A stretch of DNA of 64,000 nt from ZLKRG44 sp964555705 (GCA_964555705.1 CAZKTN010000007.1:38571-102570), one strand, 5' to 3'. Counted from the stretch's first letter, positions 24,609 through 34,245 are shown. Program-made: numbers and translations. Notes: generated by a model from the sequence alone, not told the origin.

Positions 24609-24643
24609 AGGCCCGACAGGACTCGACGGTCCTGCCGGGCCTT
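24609..24643. terminator. Bidirectional terminator between dnaN and the thioredoxin-fold gene
   Basis: AGGCCCGACAGGAC, loop tcgac, GGTCCTGCCGGGCCTT, a stem of 14 pairs with one mismatch, A-rich before (AAATGAAA) and T-containing after. It can terminate both converging genes. Confidence 0.8.
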
Positions 24644-24678
24644 GTGCCTTCGGGGCGAAGGTCACCGCGCTCGGCGGA

Positions 24679-25380
24679 TCACTTCTTGGCGTACTTGACG
24701 CCGCATCCCTTGTTCTTCGTCACCGCGGGCGAGGGCGCCTTGCCCTCCTTGATCGCGGCAACGGCGCTCACGACGTACAGGGCCTCGCCGTCGTCGCACG
24801 TGGGCGCGCCGATGTAGGCGAGGTTGCCCGCGCGGTCGATCACGAACATGTGCGGCGTCGTCTTGGCGCCGTACGCCTTGCCCACGGTGCCCTCCGGATC
24901 CATCAGCATCGGGATCTCCTTGCAGATCGCGGCGCTGTCGGCGCCGTTCTCCGCCTCGCTCTTGCCGTTGTAGCCAGGGTGCGTGGAGTTGATGCAGAGG
25001 TACACGGCCTCGGGGTCGGCGGCCTTCATGCCGTCAATGACCTTCTTCGCGCGGCCAGTGCTCCAGTAGGAATCGGGGCTCGTCTGGCCGCTGTACGGGC
25101 AGTACGGGCTGAACCACTCGATCACGACGGTCTTGCCCTTCATGTCCGCGAGCGTGTAGGTCTTGCCGTCGACACCCTTGAGCGAGAACGCCGGCGCGGG
25201 GTGGCCGATCTCGGCCTTCTCCGCCTTGGTGGTCTTGTCGTCCTTCTGGGGCTTGTCGGTGTGCTTCGTGTCGGTCTTCTTGGCGTCATCCTGCGCGACG
25301 GGACCCGCTGCGACGAGCGAGGCGGCGAGGAGGGTTGCGCCTGCGAGGCAGGCGGCGGACGCAAGTGAGGTGATTCGCAT
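24679..25380 (-). CDS. Exported thioredoxin-fold (AhpC/TSA-like) protein
   Basis: 233 residues: signal peptide (to about residue 26, ending LVAAG), a Lys/Asp/Thr-rich linker (~28-55), then a peroxiredoxin/thioredoxin fold (IGHPAPAFSLKGVDGKTYTLADMKGKTVVIEWFSPYCPYSGQ...). The active-site position reads CPYS, so only one Cys of the classical pair is present there; other Cys residues occur later (CINSTHPG, ICKE, CDDGE, GCG). TTPHMFVIDRAGNLAYIG is the cis-Pro region. Probably a periplasmic thiol protein. It is followed by a DsbD-domain protein gene upstream on the same strand. Confidence 0.82.
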   Translation of the reverse strand: MRITSLASAACLAGATLLAASLVAAGPVAQDDAKKTDTKHTDKPQKDDKTTKAEKAEIGHPAPAFSLKGVDGKTYTLADMKGKTVVIEWFSPYCPYSGQTSPDSYWSTGRAKKVIDGMKAADPEAVYLCINSTHPGYNGKSEAENGADSAAICKEIPMLMDPEGTVGKAYGAKTTPHMFVIDRAGNLAYIGAPTCDDGEALYVVSAVAAIKEGKAPSPAVTKNKGCGVKYAKK

Positions 25381-25434
25381 GATGTGGGAGTCTCCAGGAG
25401 CCCTTCCCCCAGCCTGCCTGAGGATGACGCATCC

Positions 25435-26409
25435 TCAGCGGGCGGGTTCCGGATCGGTCAGCGTAGGCGCGGAAGGGACGGGAATGTCCACGAAGTACGC
25501 CGGACCGTTCCGTTCGCCCCCCACCAGGACGAGGCCCGTCGCGCGCGGGGCACCGCCCGGCGCATCGCCCGGAGACACGAAAATGGGCATCTTGAGCGTC
25601 CAGTGGCGCGCGGCAGCGTCCCACCGCAGACCGTGCGGACCCGTGCCGGCTGCCCAGCGGATTCCCGCGCAGTCGTCGGGAATGAACTGAACCTTTGCGG
25701 ATTCGGGTAGGTCGGGGATCGAAACGGAGAGCTCCCGCGAAACTCCTGTGCCTGAAACAGCCACCGACGAGCCTGCAGGCATCGCCACTGGCCACGTTCT
25801 GCCTGCGGGCGCATCTGAGATCGCTGCCGCGTCCGCCGCAAGCTTCCCCTCGAGCGCCGAGCGTCCCGCGACGCACGAGCGCTTGCATGCGAGCCATGAC
25901 AGCTCGCCGCGCACATCGAGCGCACCTTGCCAACCCTCCGGCCTCCTCACGGGAACAAGCAGGTGCACGGTGCCCGAGTAGCCGAATGTGCGCTCGTCGC
26001 TGTCGCCGAAGATCTCCGGCCGCGGAAAGGCGAGCGCACCTGCGCTCCAGCCTTCGGGCAACTCGAGCTTCACCGAGGGAGCCGCACCGCTGTCACCGGG
26101 ATTGCTCCAGTAGATGTGCCACTGCGGGGCCACAGTGATTGAGATCGCGATCGCCTCGCTGCCGCCCGGTGCGCGCACCAGCGAGGGCGCTAGGGATGCG
26201 CGCACGAGATTCGCCGGCGCCGCGTTCGGCGCAGCAACCTGCGGCGATGCGAGACCCGGAACCGCACCCTGCGGCGCCGTCACCGACGGAGCAGCACCCG
26301 CCACGGCAGCACCCGATGGCGCGGCACCCGCCGCGGCCGCCGCAGCCGCCGCGGCTGCGAGCGCGGCGAGATACGATGCGCGAGGCGGATCCGGAATGCG
26401 CTGCTGCAT
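25435..26409 (-). CDS. Exported protein with DsbD/ScsB N-terminal-like domain
   Basis: 324 residues. After a signal-like start comes a very Ala/Pro/Gly-rich region (to about residue 65), then a domain like the periplasmic thiol-accepting part of DsbD/ScsB: ISITVAPQWHIYWSNPGDSGAAPSVKLELPEGW, FGYSGTVHLLVPVRRP and ELSWLACKRSCVAG (two Cys 4 apart). No transmembrane DsbD core or C-terminal thioredoxin domain follows, so this is a stand-alone domain. ATG 26409 has TATCGT at 26416-26421, 6 bases upstream. Likely partners the thioredoxin-fold protein encoded next. Confidence 0.75.
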   Translation of the reverse strand: MQQRIPDPPRASYLAALAAAAAAAAAAGAAPSGAAVAGAAPSVTAPQGAVPGLASPQVAAPNAAPANLVRASLAPSLVRAPGGSEAIAISITVAPQWHIYWSNPGDSGAAPSVKLELPEGWSAGALAFPRPEIFGDSDERTFGYSGTVHLLVPVRRPEGWQGALDVRGELSWLACKRSCVAGRSALEGKLAADAAAISDAPAGRTWPVAMPAGSSVAVSGTGVSRELSVSIPDLPESAKVQFIPDDCAGIRWAAGTGPHGLRWDAAARHWTLKMPIFVSPGDAPGGAPRATGLVLVGGERNGPAYFVDIPVPSAPTLTDPEPAR

Positions 26410-26484
26410 GCCTGCACGATAGGCGGACTCGACCCCAGCGCCCCGATTCCGAGACCCCAACCCACTGCCGCAAGGAGACGCGAC

Positions 26485-26961
26485 ATGCACCGATTCACGC
26501 TGATTTCCATTTCCGCCGCAGCCTGCATCGCGCTGTGCGCGGTTGGCTGCGACCGCAAGACAAGCGACAAGAACCTAGTGTTCGTTGACCCCTACCGCGC
26601 CGTGGAGGTCATGAACCAGCCGGGGTCGATCTTCGAGAAGCCCAAGGCTGCGGCGTTCGTCGACCCGCGGCCGCGCATCGACTACGTGCGCGAGCACATC
26701 CCCGGCGCCATCAACCTCCCGTTCGAGGACATGACGCTCGAGGCCAAGACGTACCTCGGCACCTACCAGATCCTGGTCGTCTACGACACCGACTACGACG
26801 ACGTCATCTGCCGCGCCGCGAGCAAGCGCCTCATGGAGCTTGGCTTCGACAACGTGTACTCGCTCGAGGGCGGGCTCAAGGCGTGGAAGAAGGCGGGCAA
26901 CGACGTCACGACAGGACTGCCCGCGGACGCCCCGCCCCTCGCGGACCAGCCGTCGTCCTGA
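26485..26961 (+). CDS. Rhodanese-domain lipoprotein lacking the catalytic cysteine
   Basis: 158 residues. The N-terminus is a lipoprotein signal with CAVGC lipobox. A single rhodanese domain follows: FVDPRPRIDYVREHIPGAINLPF, then the active-site loop ILVVYDTDYDDVICRAASKRL, where the expected Cys after VVY is Asp; LMELGFDNVYSLEGGLKAWKKAG completes the fold. It is therefore probably non-catalytic, perhaps binding a partner. The start region overlaps no other gene, and it is divergent from the DsbD-domain gene with 75 bases between. Confidence 0.82.
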   Translation: MHRFTLISISAAACIALCAVGCDRKTSDKNLVFVDPYRAVEVMNQPGSIFEKPKAAAFVDPRPRIDYVREHIPGAINLPFEDMTLEAKTYLGTYQILVVYDTDYDDVICRAASKRLMELGFDNVYSLEGGLKAWKKAGNDVTTGLPADAPPLADQPSS

Positions 26962-27035
26962 CGCGACCGAGGTGCGCGCCAGAGCCCGCCGGCTGCGGGC
27001 AGCGCCGAGCAGCCTCCTGCGGCGACTTTCGCGGT

Positions 27036-27908
27036 TCACTCGAGCGCTGCGGCGCCCGACACGATCTCGGTCAGCTCGGTGGTGATGCGCGCCTGGCGGG
27101 CGCGGTTGTAGTTGCGCTTTAGCGTGCGGCCGAGGCCGCCTGCGTTGTCGCTCGCGGCCTTCATGGCCACCATGCGCATCACGTTCTCCGACACGACGGC
27201 GTCGTTAGCCGCCTGGAAGAGCGACACCTCGACGCAGCGAGGCAGCAGCTCGTCCATCAGCTCGCGCGCGCCTGGCGAGTAGTCGTACATCGTCGCGGCG
27301 CCGCTGGAGGCGGAGGCGCCGCCGGGAATCGCAAAGGGCAGAAGCTGCATGACCTCAGGCACCTGCCGCGAGTTGCTGATGAAGCGCATGTACGCGACAT
27401 GCACGGAGTCGATCTTGCCTGCGGCGAAGTCCGCCATGTAGCGGCGGGCCACTGCGGCGACGGCGTCGAACGAGGGCTTGTCGCCGAAGGCGTGACGCTC
27501 GGCGAGCTCGACCTTCTGGAACTTGAAGAAGGCAACGGCCTTCTTGCCGCTGGCCTCGACGGCGAGCGTGCGGCCCTTGGCGATGCGGCCGCGGATGTGC
27601 GCAAGCGCCGAGCGGAGCAGGTTGCCGTTGTAGGCGCCGCACAGGCCTCGGTCGGATGCGATCACGAGCACCACCTCGCGGCCCGTGGGCTTCTCGCGCG
27701 CGGCAAGCAGCGGATGCGAGACGTCGCCCGCAGCCGACGCGACCTCGGTCGCCAGCGTGCGGATCTGCTCGGTGTACGGGCGGCTCGCCTTGGCCCTCTG
27801 CAGGCTCGCGGTGAACTTCGCGGTCGCGATCATCTGCATCGTCTTGGTGATGCGCTGGATGGTGCGCACCGCCACCATGCGCTTCTTGATCTCGCGGATC
27901 TGGGCCAT
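27036..27908 (-). CDS. atpG: F-type ATP synthase gamma subunit
   Basis: Central rotor stalk of F1. 290 residues. The N-terminal helix IREIKKRMVAVRTIQRITKTMQMIATAK and the C-terminal helix MVAMKAASDNAGGLGRTLKRNYNRARQARITTELTEIVSGAAALE are highly characteristic; the SDRGLCGAYN turn is also present. ATG 27908 is 16 bases after the preceding gene's stop, in an operon with a metallo-beta-lactamase protein and thiE. No other atp gene is in the window, so the gamma subunit is separated from the ATP synthase operon. Confidence 0.95.
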   Translation of the reverse strand: MAQIREIKKRMVAVRTIQRITKTMQMIATAKFTASLQRAKASRPYTEQIRTLATEVASAAGDVSHPLLAAREKPTGREVVLVIASDRGLCGAYNGNLLRSALAHIRGRIAKGRTLAVEASGKKAVAFFKFQKVELAERHAFGDKPSFDAVAAVARRYMADFAAGKIDSVHVAYMRFISNSRQVPEVMQLLPFAIPGGASASSGAATMYDYSPGARELMDELLPRCVEVSLFQAANDAVVSENVMRMVAMKAASDNAGGLGRTLKRNYNRARQARITTELTEIVSGAAALE

Positions 27909-27924
27909 AGGGTCGGAAATGGTA

Positions 27925-28785
27925 TCAGGACGTGCGCGCCGGTGCCCCCGCCCCAAGGACCATGCCGTCGTGGGCCAGTCGCATGCCCGGCGGCAGCCGC
28001 GCATCGAGCTCAGCGTGGGCGATGTCATGGGTCATGTGCACGAACACGGTGCGCTCGGCGCCAATCCGGCCGGCCGCCGCGACCGCCTCATCCACCGTGA
28101 AGTGCGTGGGGTGCGCGCGCTCGCGGAGCATGTCGAGCACGAGCGTGCGCGGGCGCCCGATCGCGTCCCACGACGCATCAGGGATCGACGACACGTCGGT
28201 GCAGTACACGAGCGGGAACAGCCCGCCGCCGTCGCCACCATCAGCGCACTCGATGCGCCAGGCCAGGATGGGCAGGCGCCCGTGCATCACCTCGATCGCT
28301 CGCGCACGGAGCCCGTGCCGGAGGACATCGTCGCCGGGCCGGACCGCAACGGGCACCAGGTCGGCCACGAAGGAATCGTTGACGTTCTCGTTGCGCCGGA
28401 AGATGTGCCGGTACACGCGCTCGATGTCGGCGATGGTCGATGCGTCGGCGAAGACCTCGATCGCCGAGCGCATGATGACGTTGTAGCGGCGCACCTCGTC
28501 GAGCCCCCACACATGGTCCACATGCGAGTGAGTCAGGAGGATCGCGTCGCAGCGCGATATCGCCGCGCGCAGCGCCTGCTCGCGGTGGTCGGGCGAGGCA
28601 TCGATGAGCCAGGTGCGGTCTGCGCCCTGAGGATCGCGGAACCGGAGCGCCGCGCTCGTGCGCAGCCGCCGGTCGCGCGGGTCGTCTGACCTGCACACTC
28701 GGCAGTCGCAGCCGATGACCGGGATGCCCGAGCTCGTGCCTGTGCCGAGCATCTCGAGCGTCGCAGCCGATGCGCGCACGCTCAT
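27925..28785 (-). CDS. Metallo-beta-lactamase-fold hydrolase (PhnP-like)
   Basis: 286 residues. LGTGTSSGIPVIGCDCRVCRS at the N-terminus with its Cys cluster (CDCRVC) is typical of the PhnP/cyclic phosphodiesterase branch. Then LTHSHVDHVWGLDEVRRYN (metal motif HxHxDH, ~85-90), RRNENVNDSF, YCTDVSSIP and a final HMTHD. PhnP acts on cyclic phosphates; substrate here is unknown. ATG 28785 overlaps the thiE stop by 4 bases, and atpG follows 16 bases later. Confidence 0.87.
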   Translation of the reverse strand: MSVRASAATLEMLGTGTSSGIPVIGCDCRVCRSDDPRDRRLRTSAALRFRDPQGADRTWLIDASPDHREQALRAAISRCDAILLTHSHVDHVWGLDEVRRYNVIMRSAIEVFADASTIADIERVYRHIFRRNENVNDSFVADLVPVAVRPGDDVLRHGLRARAIEVMHGRLPILAWRIECADGGDGGGLFPLVYCTDVSSIPDASWDAIGRPRTLVLDMLRERAHPTHFTVDEAVAAAGRIGAERTVFVHMTHDIAHAELDARLPPGMRLAHDGMVLGAGAPARTS

Positions 28786-29849
28786 GTGCCGCCCTGCGCG
28801 GCCGCCTGGTCCGCGCGCCCGAGCGCATCGCGCAGCGAGCGCACTACCGATGCGGGGTCCTGCGCCGCGCACACCGCCGTCGAGACGGCCACGCCGCGGC
28901 AGCCCGACGCCGCAAGCTCACGCGCCTGCTCGAGCCCGATGCCTCCGATGGCCAGGTGCGGAATGCCGGGAAATGCGCCAAGAAAGGCGCGCAGGTACCC
29001 GGGGCCGGAGATCGCGATGCCGGGCTTGAGGCCGCTCGCGTACATCGCGCCGACGCCGCAGTAGTCCGCGCCCTCCTCGACCGCAGCGTGGGCCTCAGCC
29101 ATCGAGTGCGTGCTGACGCCGACGATGAGCCCGCGCCCGGCGATCTTGCGCACATCCGCGACCGACATGTCCTCCTGCCCTATGTGCACGCCATCGGCGC
29201 CACACGCGATCGCCACATCCGCGCGGTCGTTGACGATGACAGTGACCCCAGCGGCATGCGCGCGCGCCACCACATCGCGGCAGTGCGCCACAAGCGTGCG
29301 CGCCGGCATCCCCTTCTCGCGCACCTGGATGCAGTCGGCACCGCCCTCGATCGCGGCGTCAAGCACAATCCGCCATGGATGCGTACAGAGGCCCTCGGTC
29401 AGCAGCACGCACACGCGCCACTGGCGCACGCGGCTGCTCGCGACTCGCGCCTCGAGGCGAGCGCACAGCTCGTAGGCGCGGTAGCGGAGCGCCTCGACAC
29501 TCCATGCAGTACCGGGCACCGAGGGCACCGACTTGAGGCACTCCTCGATCGCGCGAAGTGCCTGCGACAGGCGCGCGGCGTTGGCGACGGTGAGGGCATG
29601 CGCCCCGCTGCGCGCACCCTCGAGCGCGCCCTCGCGCTCGCGGCCCGAGTCGCCATCCACATCGCGATGCGCAGCGAGCTGGCCCGGCGGCAGCGCCGCG
29701 GAAACCTGCGCCAGAGCATGGCGCAAGTCCTTGAACCCGCCTGCAATGGCGCCGTCGTCTGCCAGGAAGCGGGCCACATCCTCGAGCACGCGGGCGGCCT
29801 CCGCAGCGCGGTTGAGGTTGGCGTCGAGCATTCTGGCGATTCCGCGCAT
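28782..29849 (-). CDS. thiE: Thiamine-phosphate synthase with N-terminal ThiD2-like domain
   Basis: 355 residues. The C-terminal ~200 residues are ThiE: QWRVCVLLTEGL, CIQVREKGMPARTLV, VIVNDRADVAIACGADGVHIGQEDM, GVSTHSMAEAHAAVEEGADYCGVGAMY and HLAIGGIG. The N-terminal ~150 residues (RMLDANLNRAAEAARVLEDVARFLADD...LRHALAQV) match the domain I recall as ThiD2, an HMP-phosphate kinase found fused to ThiE. The same frame stays open far upstream across the sod gene, but the conserved domain starts here. TAGGCT at 29861-29866 lies 11 bases upstream. No TPP riboswitch can fit in the 27-base gap. Confidence 0.9.
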   Translation of the reverse strand: MRGIARMLDANLNRAAEAARVLEDVARFLADDGAIAGGFKDLRHALAQVSAALPPGQLAAHRDVDGDSGREREGALEGARSGAHALTVANAARLSQALRAIEECLKSVPSVPGTAWSVEALRYRAYELCARLEARVASSRVRQWRVCVLLTEGLCTHPWRIVLDAAIEGGADCIQVREKGMPARTLVAHCRDVVARAHAAGVTVIVNDRADVAIACGADGVHIGQEDMSVADVRKIAGRGLIVGVSTHSMAEAHAAVEEGADYCGVGAMYASGLKPGIAISGPGYLRAFLGAFPGIPHLAIGGIGLEQARELAASGCRGVAVSTAVCAAQDPASVVRSLRDALGRADQAAAQGGT

Positions 29850-29876
29850 CCGGACCGACGAGCCTACCCCACCATG

Positions 29877-30683
<807 letters not shown>

Positions 30684-30689
30684 GCGGGC

Positions 30690-31568
30690 TCACTGCGCGT
30701 CTGCGCGCATGCCGTCCATCATCGCGTTGAAGGCATCCTTCGCCGAGTCCACCGTGGCCGCAGGTCCGACCAGCCGCACGTAGACGGTGCGGTCCGGGGC
30801 CTGGATCACGGCGCCTAGCTGCTTCATGCCCGGCCGAGGCGCTGCCGCGCCCATGCCCTGGTACGCGCCGGCAAGCTCAAGGAGGATGACGGGCATCCCC
30901 GCGATCGTGCGCTCGGTGCGCTGCGCGGGCGCCGCCGCACCATCCTCGCCGCGGAACTGGCCGATCCAGCGCTGCACATTTGGCTCGATCGGGCCGCCGT
31001 CGCCCGCCGCGAACACGCTGAAGATGAGTTCTGCGGCTCCCGCGCCGGCGCCAGCAGGCGCAGGCACCGCGTACTGCAGCGCGCGGAACTGCATGGAGGG
31101 CTGCGTCCACACCCACGCGGCCGGCTTGGGGAACGCAAGGCCGCCCACGCGCGCGAGCGACGCGTCATCGGTGGCCGTCGACACGGGCCAGGATGTGCGC
31201 GGAGCCGCAGCGGGTGCGCCCGCGCCAGTGGCACCCGCTGAGGTCGCACCCGTCCCGGTCGCGCGCACGCCTGTCGCACCCGCGGCGGGCCCAGCGGCCG
31301 GCGGCGCACTCGTGGATGAGGCGGCTGCCTCAGTCGCACCCGACTGTGCGGGCTGGGCTGCATCGCCTGCGGTCGCTCCCTGCGGCCGCGGGGCACGGGC
31401 CGCGCTCGACACCGGTGCCGGCGGCTTGGGTTCGTACCTCTCCCCGCACCCCGAAATCGCCAGCGATCCCAGGATCGCTGCCGAGGCGACGCACAGGGCC
31501 TCGCTCGGGCGTGCTGCACAGGACCTGCCGGGGACTCCGCAAAGACGTGTTGCTGTGCGCGTGAGCAT
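30690..31568 (-). CDS. Hypothetical lipoprotein with Ala/Gly/Thr-rich linker
   Basis: 292 residues. Signal with lipobox LAISGC (Cys ~41), a ~90-residue low-complexity linker of Ala, Thr, Gly, Pro (residues ~45-135), then a C-terminal domain (LARVGGLAFPKPAAWVWTQPSMQFRALQYAVP..., AELIFSVFAAGDGGPIEPNVQRWIGQF..., GMPVILLELAGAYQGM..., DRTVYVRLVGPAATVDSAKDAFNAMMDGM) that looks like a compact alpha/beta domain. No function is assigned. TAGGCT at 31578-31583 is 9 bases before the ATG. Convergent with sod (6-base gap). Confidence 0.7.
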   Translation of the reverse strand: MLTRTATRLCGVPGRSCAARPSEALCVASAAILGSLAISGCGERYEPKPPAPVSSAARAPRPQGATAGDAAQPAQSGATEAAASSTSAPPAAGPAAGATGVRATGTGATSAGATGAGAPAAAPRTSWPVSTATDDASLARVGGLAFPKPAAWVWTQPSMQFRALQYAVPAPAGAGAGAAELIFSVFAAGDGGPIEPNVQRWIGQFRGEDGAAAPAQRTERTIAGMPVILLELAGAYQGMGAAAPRPGMKQLGAVIQAPDRTVYVRLVGPAATVDSAKDAFNAMMDGMRADAQ

Positions 31569-31621
31569 GATTTGGTAAGCCTAGCCCGCACGCGTAGTCT
31601 TCGCGCGAAGGCACTGCGCTG

Positions 31622-33250
31622 GTGAGTCGTGCGAGTTCCCAGATTCGTCCCGGGCATGATGGCGCGCTGATCTGCGCGGCAGCGTGGTGGCCAGGGATGG
31701 CCGCGCCGCCAGCCGGGGGAGTCGCACACGCAGGCTCGGACCCGACCCTCATCGCGATCCACTGGCACGGTGGCCGCATCGAACGCATCGAGCGCGTTGA
31801 TCTCCGCGACGCGGAGGCGCTCATTGCGCGCGGAGCCATCGACCGGCGACACCACTTTGCCGTGCCGGGATTCGTCGATGCGCACCTTCACCTGACGCTC
31901 GCATCGGGCGGGCTCTCGAAGGTCGACCTGTCGGGATGCGCCAGCCGGGTGGGATTCGAGTCGCGCATCGCCGCGGGTGCCTCGTCGCTTCCGCCCGGCG
32001 CATGGCTTGAGGCCCAAGGGTGGGACGAGGCATCGTGGGGCGGCGCGATGCCGGACAGCTCGTGGCTCCTCGCTGCGGGCGACAGGCCTGCGGTCGCGTA
32101 CCGCATGGACATCCACGCGTGCGTCGTGAACGATGTTCTGCTCGGACAGCTCATGCGCGATGGCGTGCTCGATGCCGATCCTCCGGGCGGCACGATCGTG
32201 CGCGATGCGTCGGGAGCGCCAACGGGGCTGCTGCTGGAGCAGGCCGCATGGCAGATCGTCAACCCGCGCGTGCCGGTGCCCGACGCGACGCGGCGGCAGG
32301 CGGCGCTGCTGCTAGGCATCTCGCAGCTTCTCGGCTACGGGGTCACGGCCGTTGGATCGATGGAGTATGCGCGGGAGGTGCGCGAAGTGCTGCTGCCTAT
32401 CGCACGCTTGCCGGTGGCAATGCCGTTCGTCGCGGTGACCCTACTTGACCGCACGCTGCCACTGGACCTCTCTGTGGCGAAGGGCTTCCACGTCGACGGG
32501 CGCCTGCGCGTGATCGGAGCCAAGAGCTTCGCGGACGGCACGCTTGGCTCGCGCACCGCAGCGATGCTCGATCCCTATGCGGGCACTCGCTCATGCGGCT
32601 CCCTCATCGAGCATGCGCACGACGGCACGCTCGTCGAGTGGATGCGCCAGGTGGCCGCTGCGGGACTCTCGCCGAGCGTGCATGCGATCGGCGATGCCGC
32701 AGTGCGCGCAACGCTCGATGCTGCGGATGCCGCCGGCATCCCGCGCAGCATCCTCCGCATCGAGCACGTGCAGACGCTCGCCGATGCGGATGTGCCCCGC
32801 CTCGCGGGCGCCTTCGCGAGCATGCAGCCGCTGCACGCAGCATCCGACATGCCTGGCGCCGCCGACCGGCTCGGCGCGCACCGTGCGCGCCTGCTCTTCC
32901 GATACGCCGACATCGCGCGCGCGGGGGCGACCCTCGCGTTCGGCTCCGACTGGCCTGTGGTTGCGCCGGATCCCATCCAAGCGATGCGCAGCGCGATCAC
33001 CGGACGCGCCGATGACGGCCGCATCTACGGCCACTCGCTGATATCTCCTGAGGATGCGCTCATCGCGCACACCGAAGGCGCGGCGCGCTGCCTGGGCCTG
33101 TGGCCGGACTGCGGCACCCTGCAGCCGGGCGCGCGCGCCGACATCGCGCTGCTCGACGCAGACCCGCTCCGCTGCGACTGGGACGACCTGCCGCCGCGCG
33201 TCTGCGGCGTGATCCTCGGCGGCGAGCCGTGGCTACGCGGCAGATCCTGA
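31622..33250 (+). CDS. Amidohydrolase family protein (YtcJ-like)
   Basis: 542 residues of the amidohydrolase superfamily, TIM barrel with metal motif FAVPGFVDAHLHLTL (HxH, ~residues 83-92). Further family marks: KSFADGTLGSRTAAM (KxFxDGxxGSRTA typical of the YtcJ group), SPSVHAIGDAAVRATLDAAD, RIEHVQTLADADVPRLA, FGSDWPVVAPDPIQAM and the composite-domain end RADIALLDADPL. Substrate unknown; related enzymes hydrolyse N-acyl or amide bonds. Start GTG 31622 gives a normal N-terminal beta sandwich. The 3' end overlaps the site-2 protease gene by 18 bases on the opposite strand. Confidence 0.85.
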   Translation: MSRASSQIRPGHDGALICAAAWWPGMAAPPAGGVAHAGSDPTLIAIHWHGGRIERIERVDLRDAEALIARGAIDRRHHFAVPGFVDAHLHLTLASGGLSKVDLSGCASRVGFESRIAAGASSLPPGAWLEAQGWDEASWGGAMPDSSWLLAAGDRPAVAYRMDIHACVVNDVLLGQLMRDGVLDADPPGGTIVRDASGAPTGLLLEQAAWQIVNPRVPVPDATRRQAALLLGISQLLGYGVTAVGSMEYAREVREVLLPIARLPVAMPFVAVTLLDRTLPLDLSVAKGFHVDGRLRVIGAKSFADGTLGSRTAAMLDPYAGTRSCGSLIEHAHDGTLVEWMRQVAAAGLSPSVHAIGDAAVRATLDAADAAGIPRSILRIEHVQTLADADVPRLAGAFASMQPLHAASDMPGAADRLGAHRARLLFRYADIARAGATLAFGSDWPVVAPDPIQAMRSAITGRADDGRIYGHSLISPEDALIAHTEGAARCLGLWPDCGTLQPGARADIALLDADPLRCDWDDLPPRVCGVILGGEPWLRGRS

Positions 33251-33949
33251 GAACACGCGCACGAGCGCAAGGACCGCACTCGCCACCGTGCCTACGGCAA
33301 GCTTCGACGCGAAGCTCGCGCCGCCGCTGAACATCAGGAGCAGCACCGCGATGAAGCCGAACTGCTGCACGCGCGAGTCGCCCATCACCCGCGCCGCGCC
33401 GCGCGAGAGCCCGCTGATCACCGATGCGCCGTCAAGCGGAGGCACCGGCAGCAAGTTGAACATCATCAGCCACAGGTTGAGCCACGCGCCCGTGAACAGG
33501 AACACCTTGACATTCGTCGCCAGCGGCTCGCTGCCGGATCCGAACACCTCCCAAGCTGCGGAGGCGATCACGCACCCCGTGCACAGCACGAGATTCACCG
33601 CAGGCCCTGCGGCCGCAACGAACGCGCCGCCGCGCCGCGGTCCCCACCGAAACCTGCTCGGGTTCACCGGCATCAGTCCCCACGCGATGCCGATCAGCAG
33701 GAATGCCACGATGCTGAACCATCCCATGTGCACCACTGGGTTGACCGTCATGCGGCCGAGCGCGCGCGGCGTGTCGTCGCCTTGCCAGATCGCGGCCACT
33801 CCGTGACCGAGCTCGTGCAGCACGATCGACGCGAGCACCCAGAAGATCCAGCTCGCGAGCAGGACCGTGTTGCCGCGCTGCCAGAGGTCCGCGATCCACC
33901 ACCCGGAGCCATCCTGTGCGAGCAGGAGCACGTGAGATGCCGCATCCAT
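33233..33949 (-). CDS. Site-2 protease family (M50) membrane metalloprotease
   Basis: 238 residues, about five to six transmembrane segments. Zinc motif VLHELGHGVAAI (~residue 48) lies in the second hydrophobic segment, and the third ligand region is FNLLPVPPLDGASVISGL. AAAGPAVNLVLC is the conserved helix between. The cleaved substrate is unknown; it lacks a PDZ domain. ATG 33949 has a TACCCT box at 33958-33963, 8 bases upstream, and the frame open further upstream is not needed. Confidence 0.87.
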   Translation of the reverse strand: MDAASHVLLLAQDGSGWWIADLWQRGNTVLLASWIFWVLASIVLHELGHGVAAIWQGDDTPRALGRMTVNPVVHMGWFSIVAFLLIGIAWGLMPVNPSRFRWGPRRGGAFVAAAGPAVNLVLCTGCVIASAAWEVFGSGSEPLATNVKVFLFTGAWLNLWLMMFNLLPVPPLDGASVISGLSRGAARVMGDSRVQQFGFIAVLLLMFSGGASFASKLAVGTVASAVLALVRVFSGSAA

Positions 33950-34077
33950 CGGCGCGGAGGGTAGTCGCGCATTGTTATAGGGCGCTGGCGAGCGCATCGG
34001 CATGTGTCTCCGGCCGACACCCCGAAGCGAAAGCGCTGCGTTTACACAGACTTGCAGCACCCCGATCGGCATTGGCA

Positions 34078-34106
34078 TTGAAGGGCTGCATGCGTCCTGC
34101 TAGATT
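34078..34106 (+). promoter_or_regulatory. Sigma-70-type promoter of the rpsP operon
   Basis: TTGAAG (34078-34083), 17-base spacer, TAGATT (34101-34106). The start of transcription would fall near 34113, leaving a ~130-base leader before rpsP, unlike the leaderless genes elsewhere in the window. Confidence 0.6.
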
Positions 34107-34245
34107 GCATGGCTCGCCACCGCGACCCGCAGGCGCACCGCACAGCCTCCCCTCGACCGGAGGCCCCACGGTGCGCCCGGCCACGGCACCGTCCGAGTGG
34201 ACGGAGCGCCAGCCGAAGGTCGCGCTTCCCCAAGGGAGGCATCCC

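Noticed and set aside
29850..29876. TPP riboswitch for thiE
   Set aside because: Only 27 bases separate thiE from sod and no THI-box sequence is visible.
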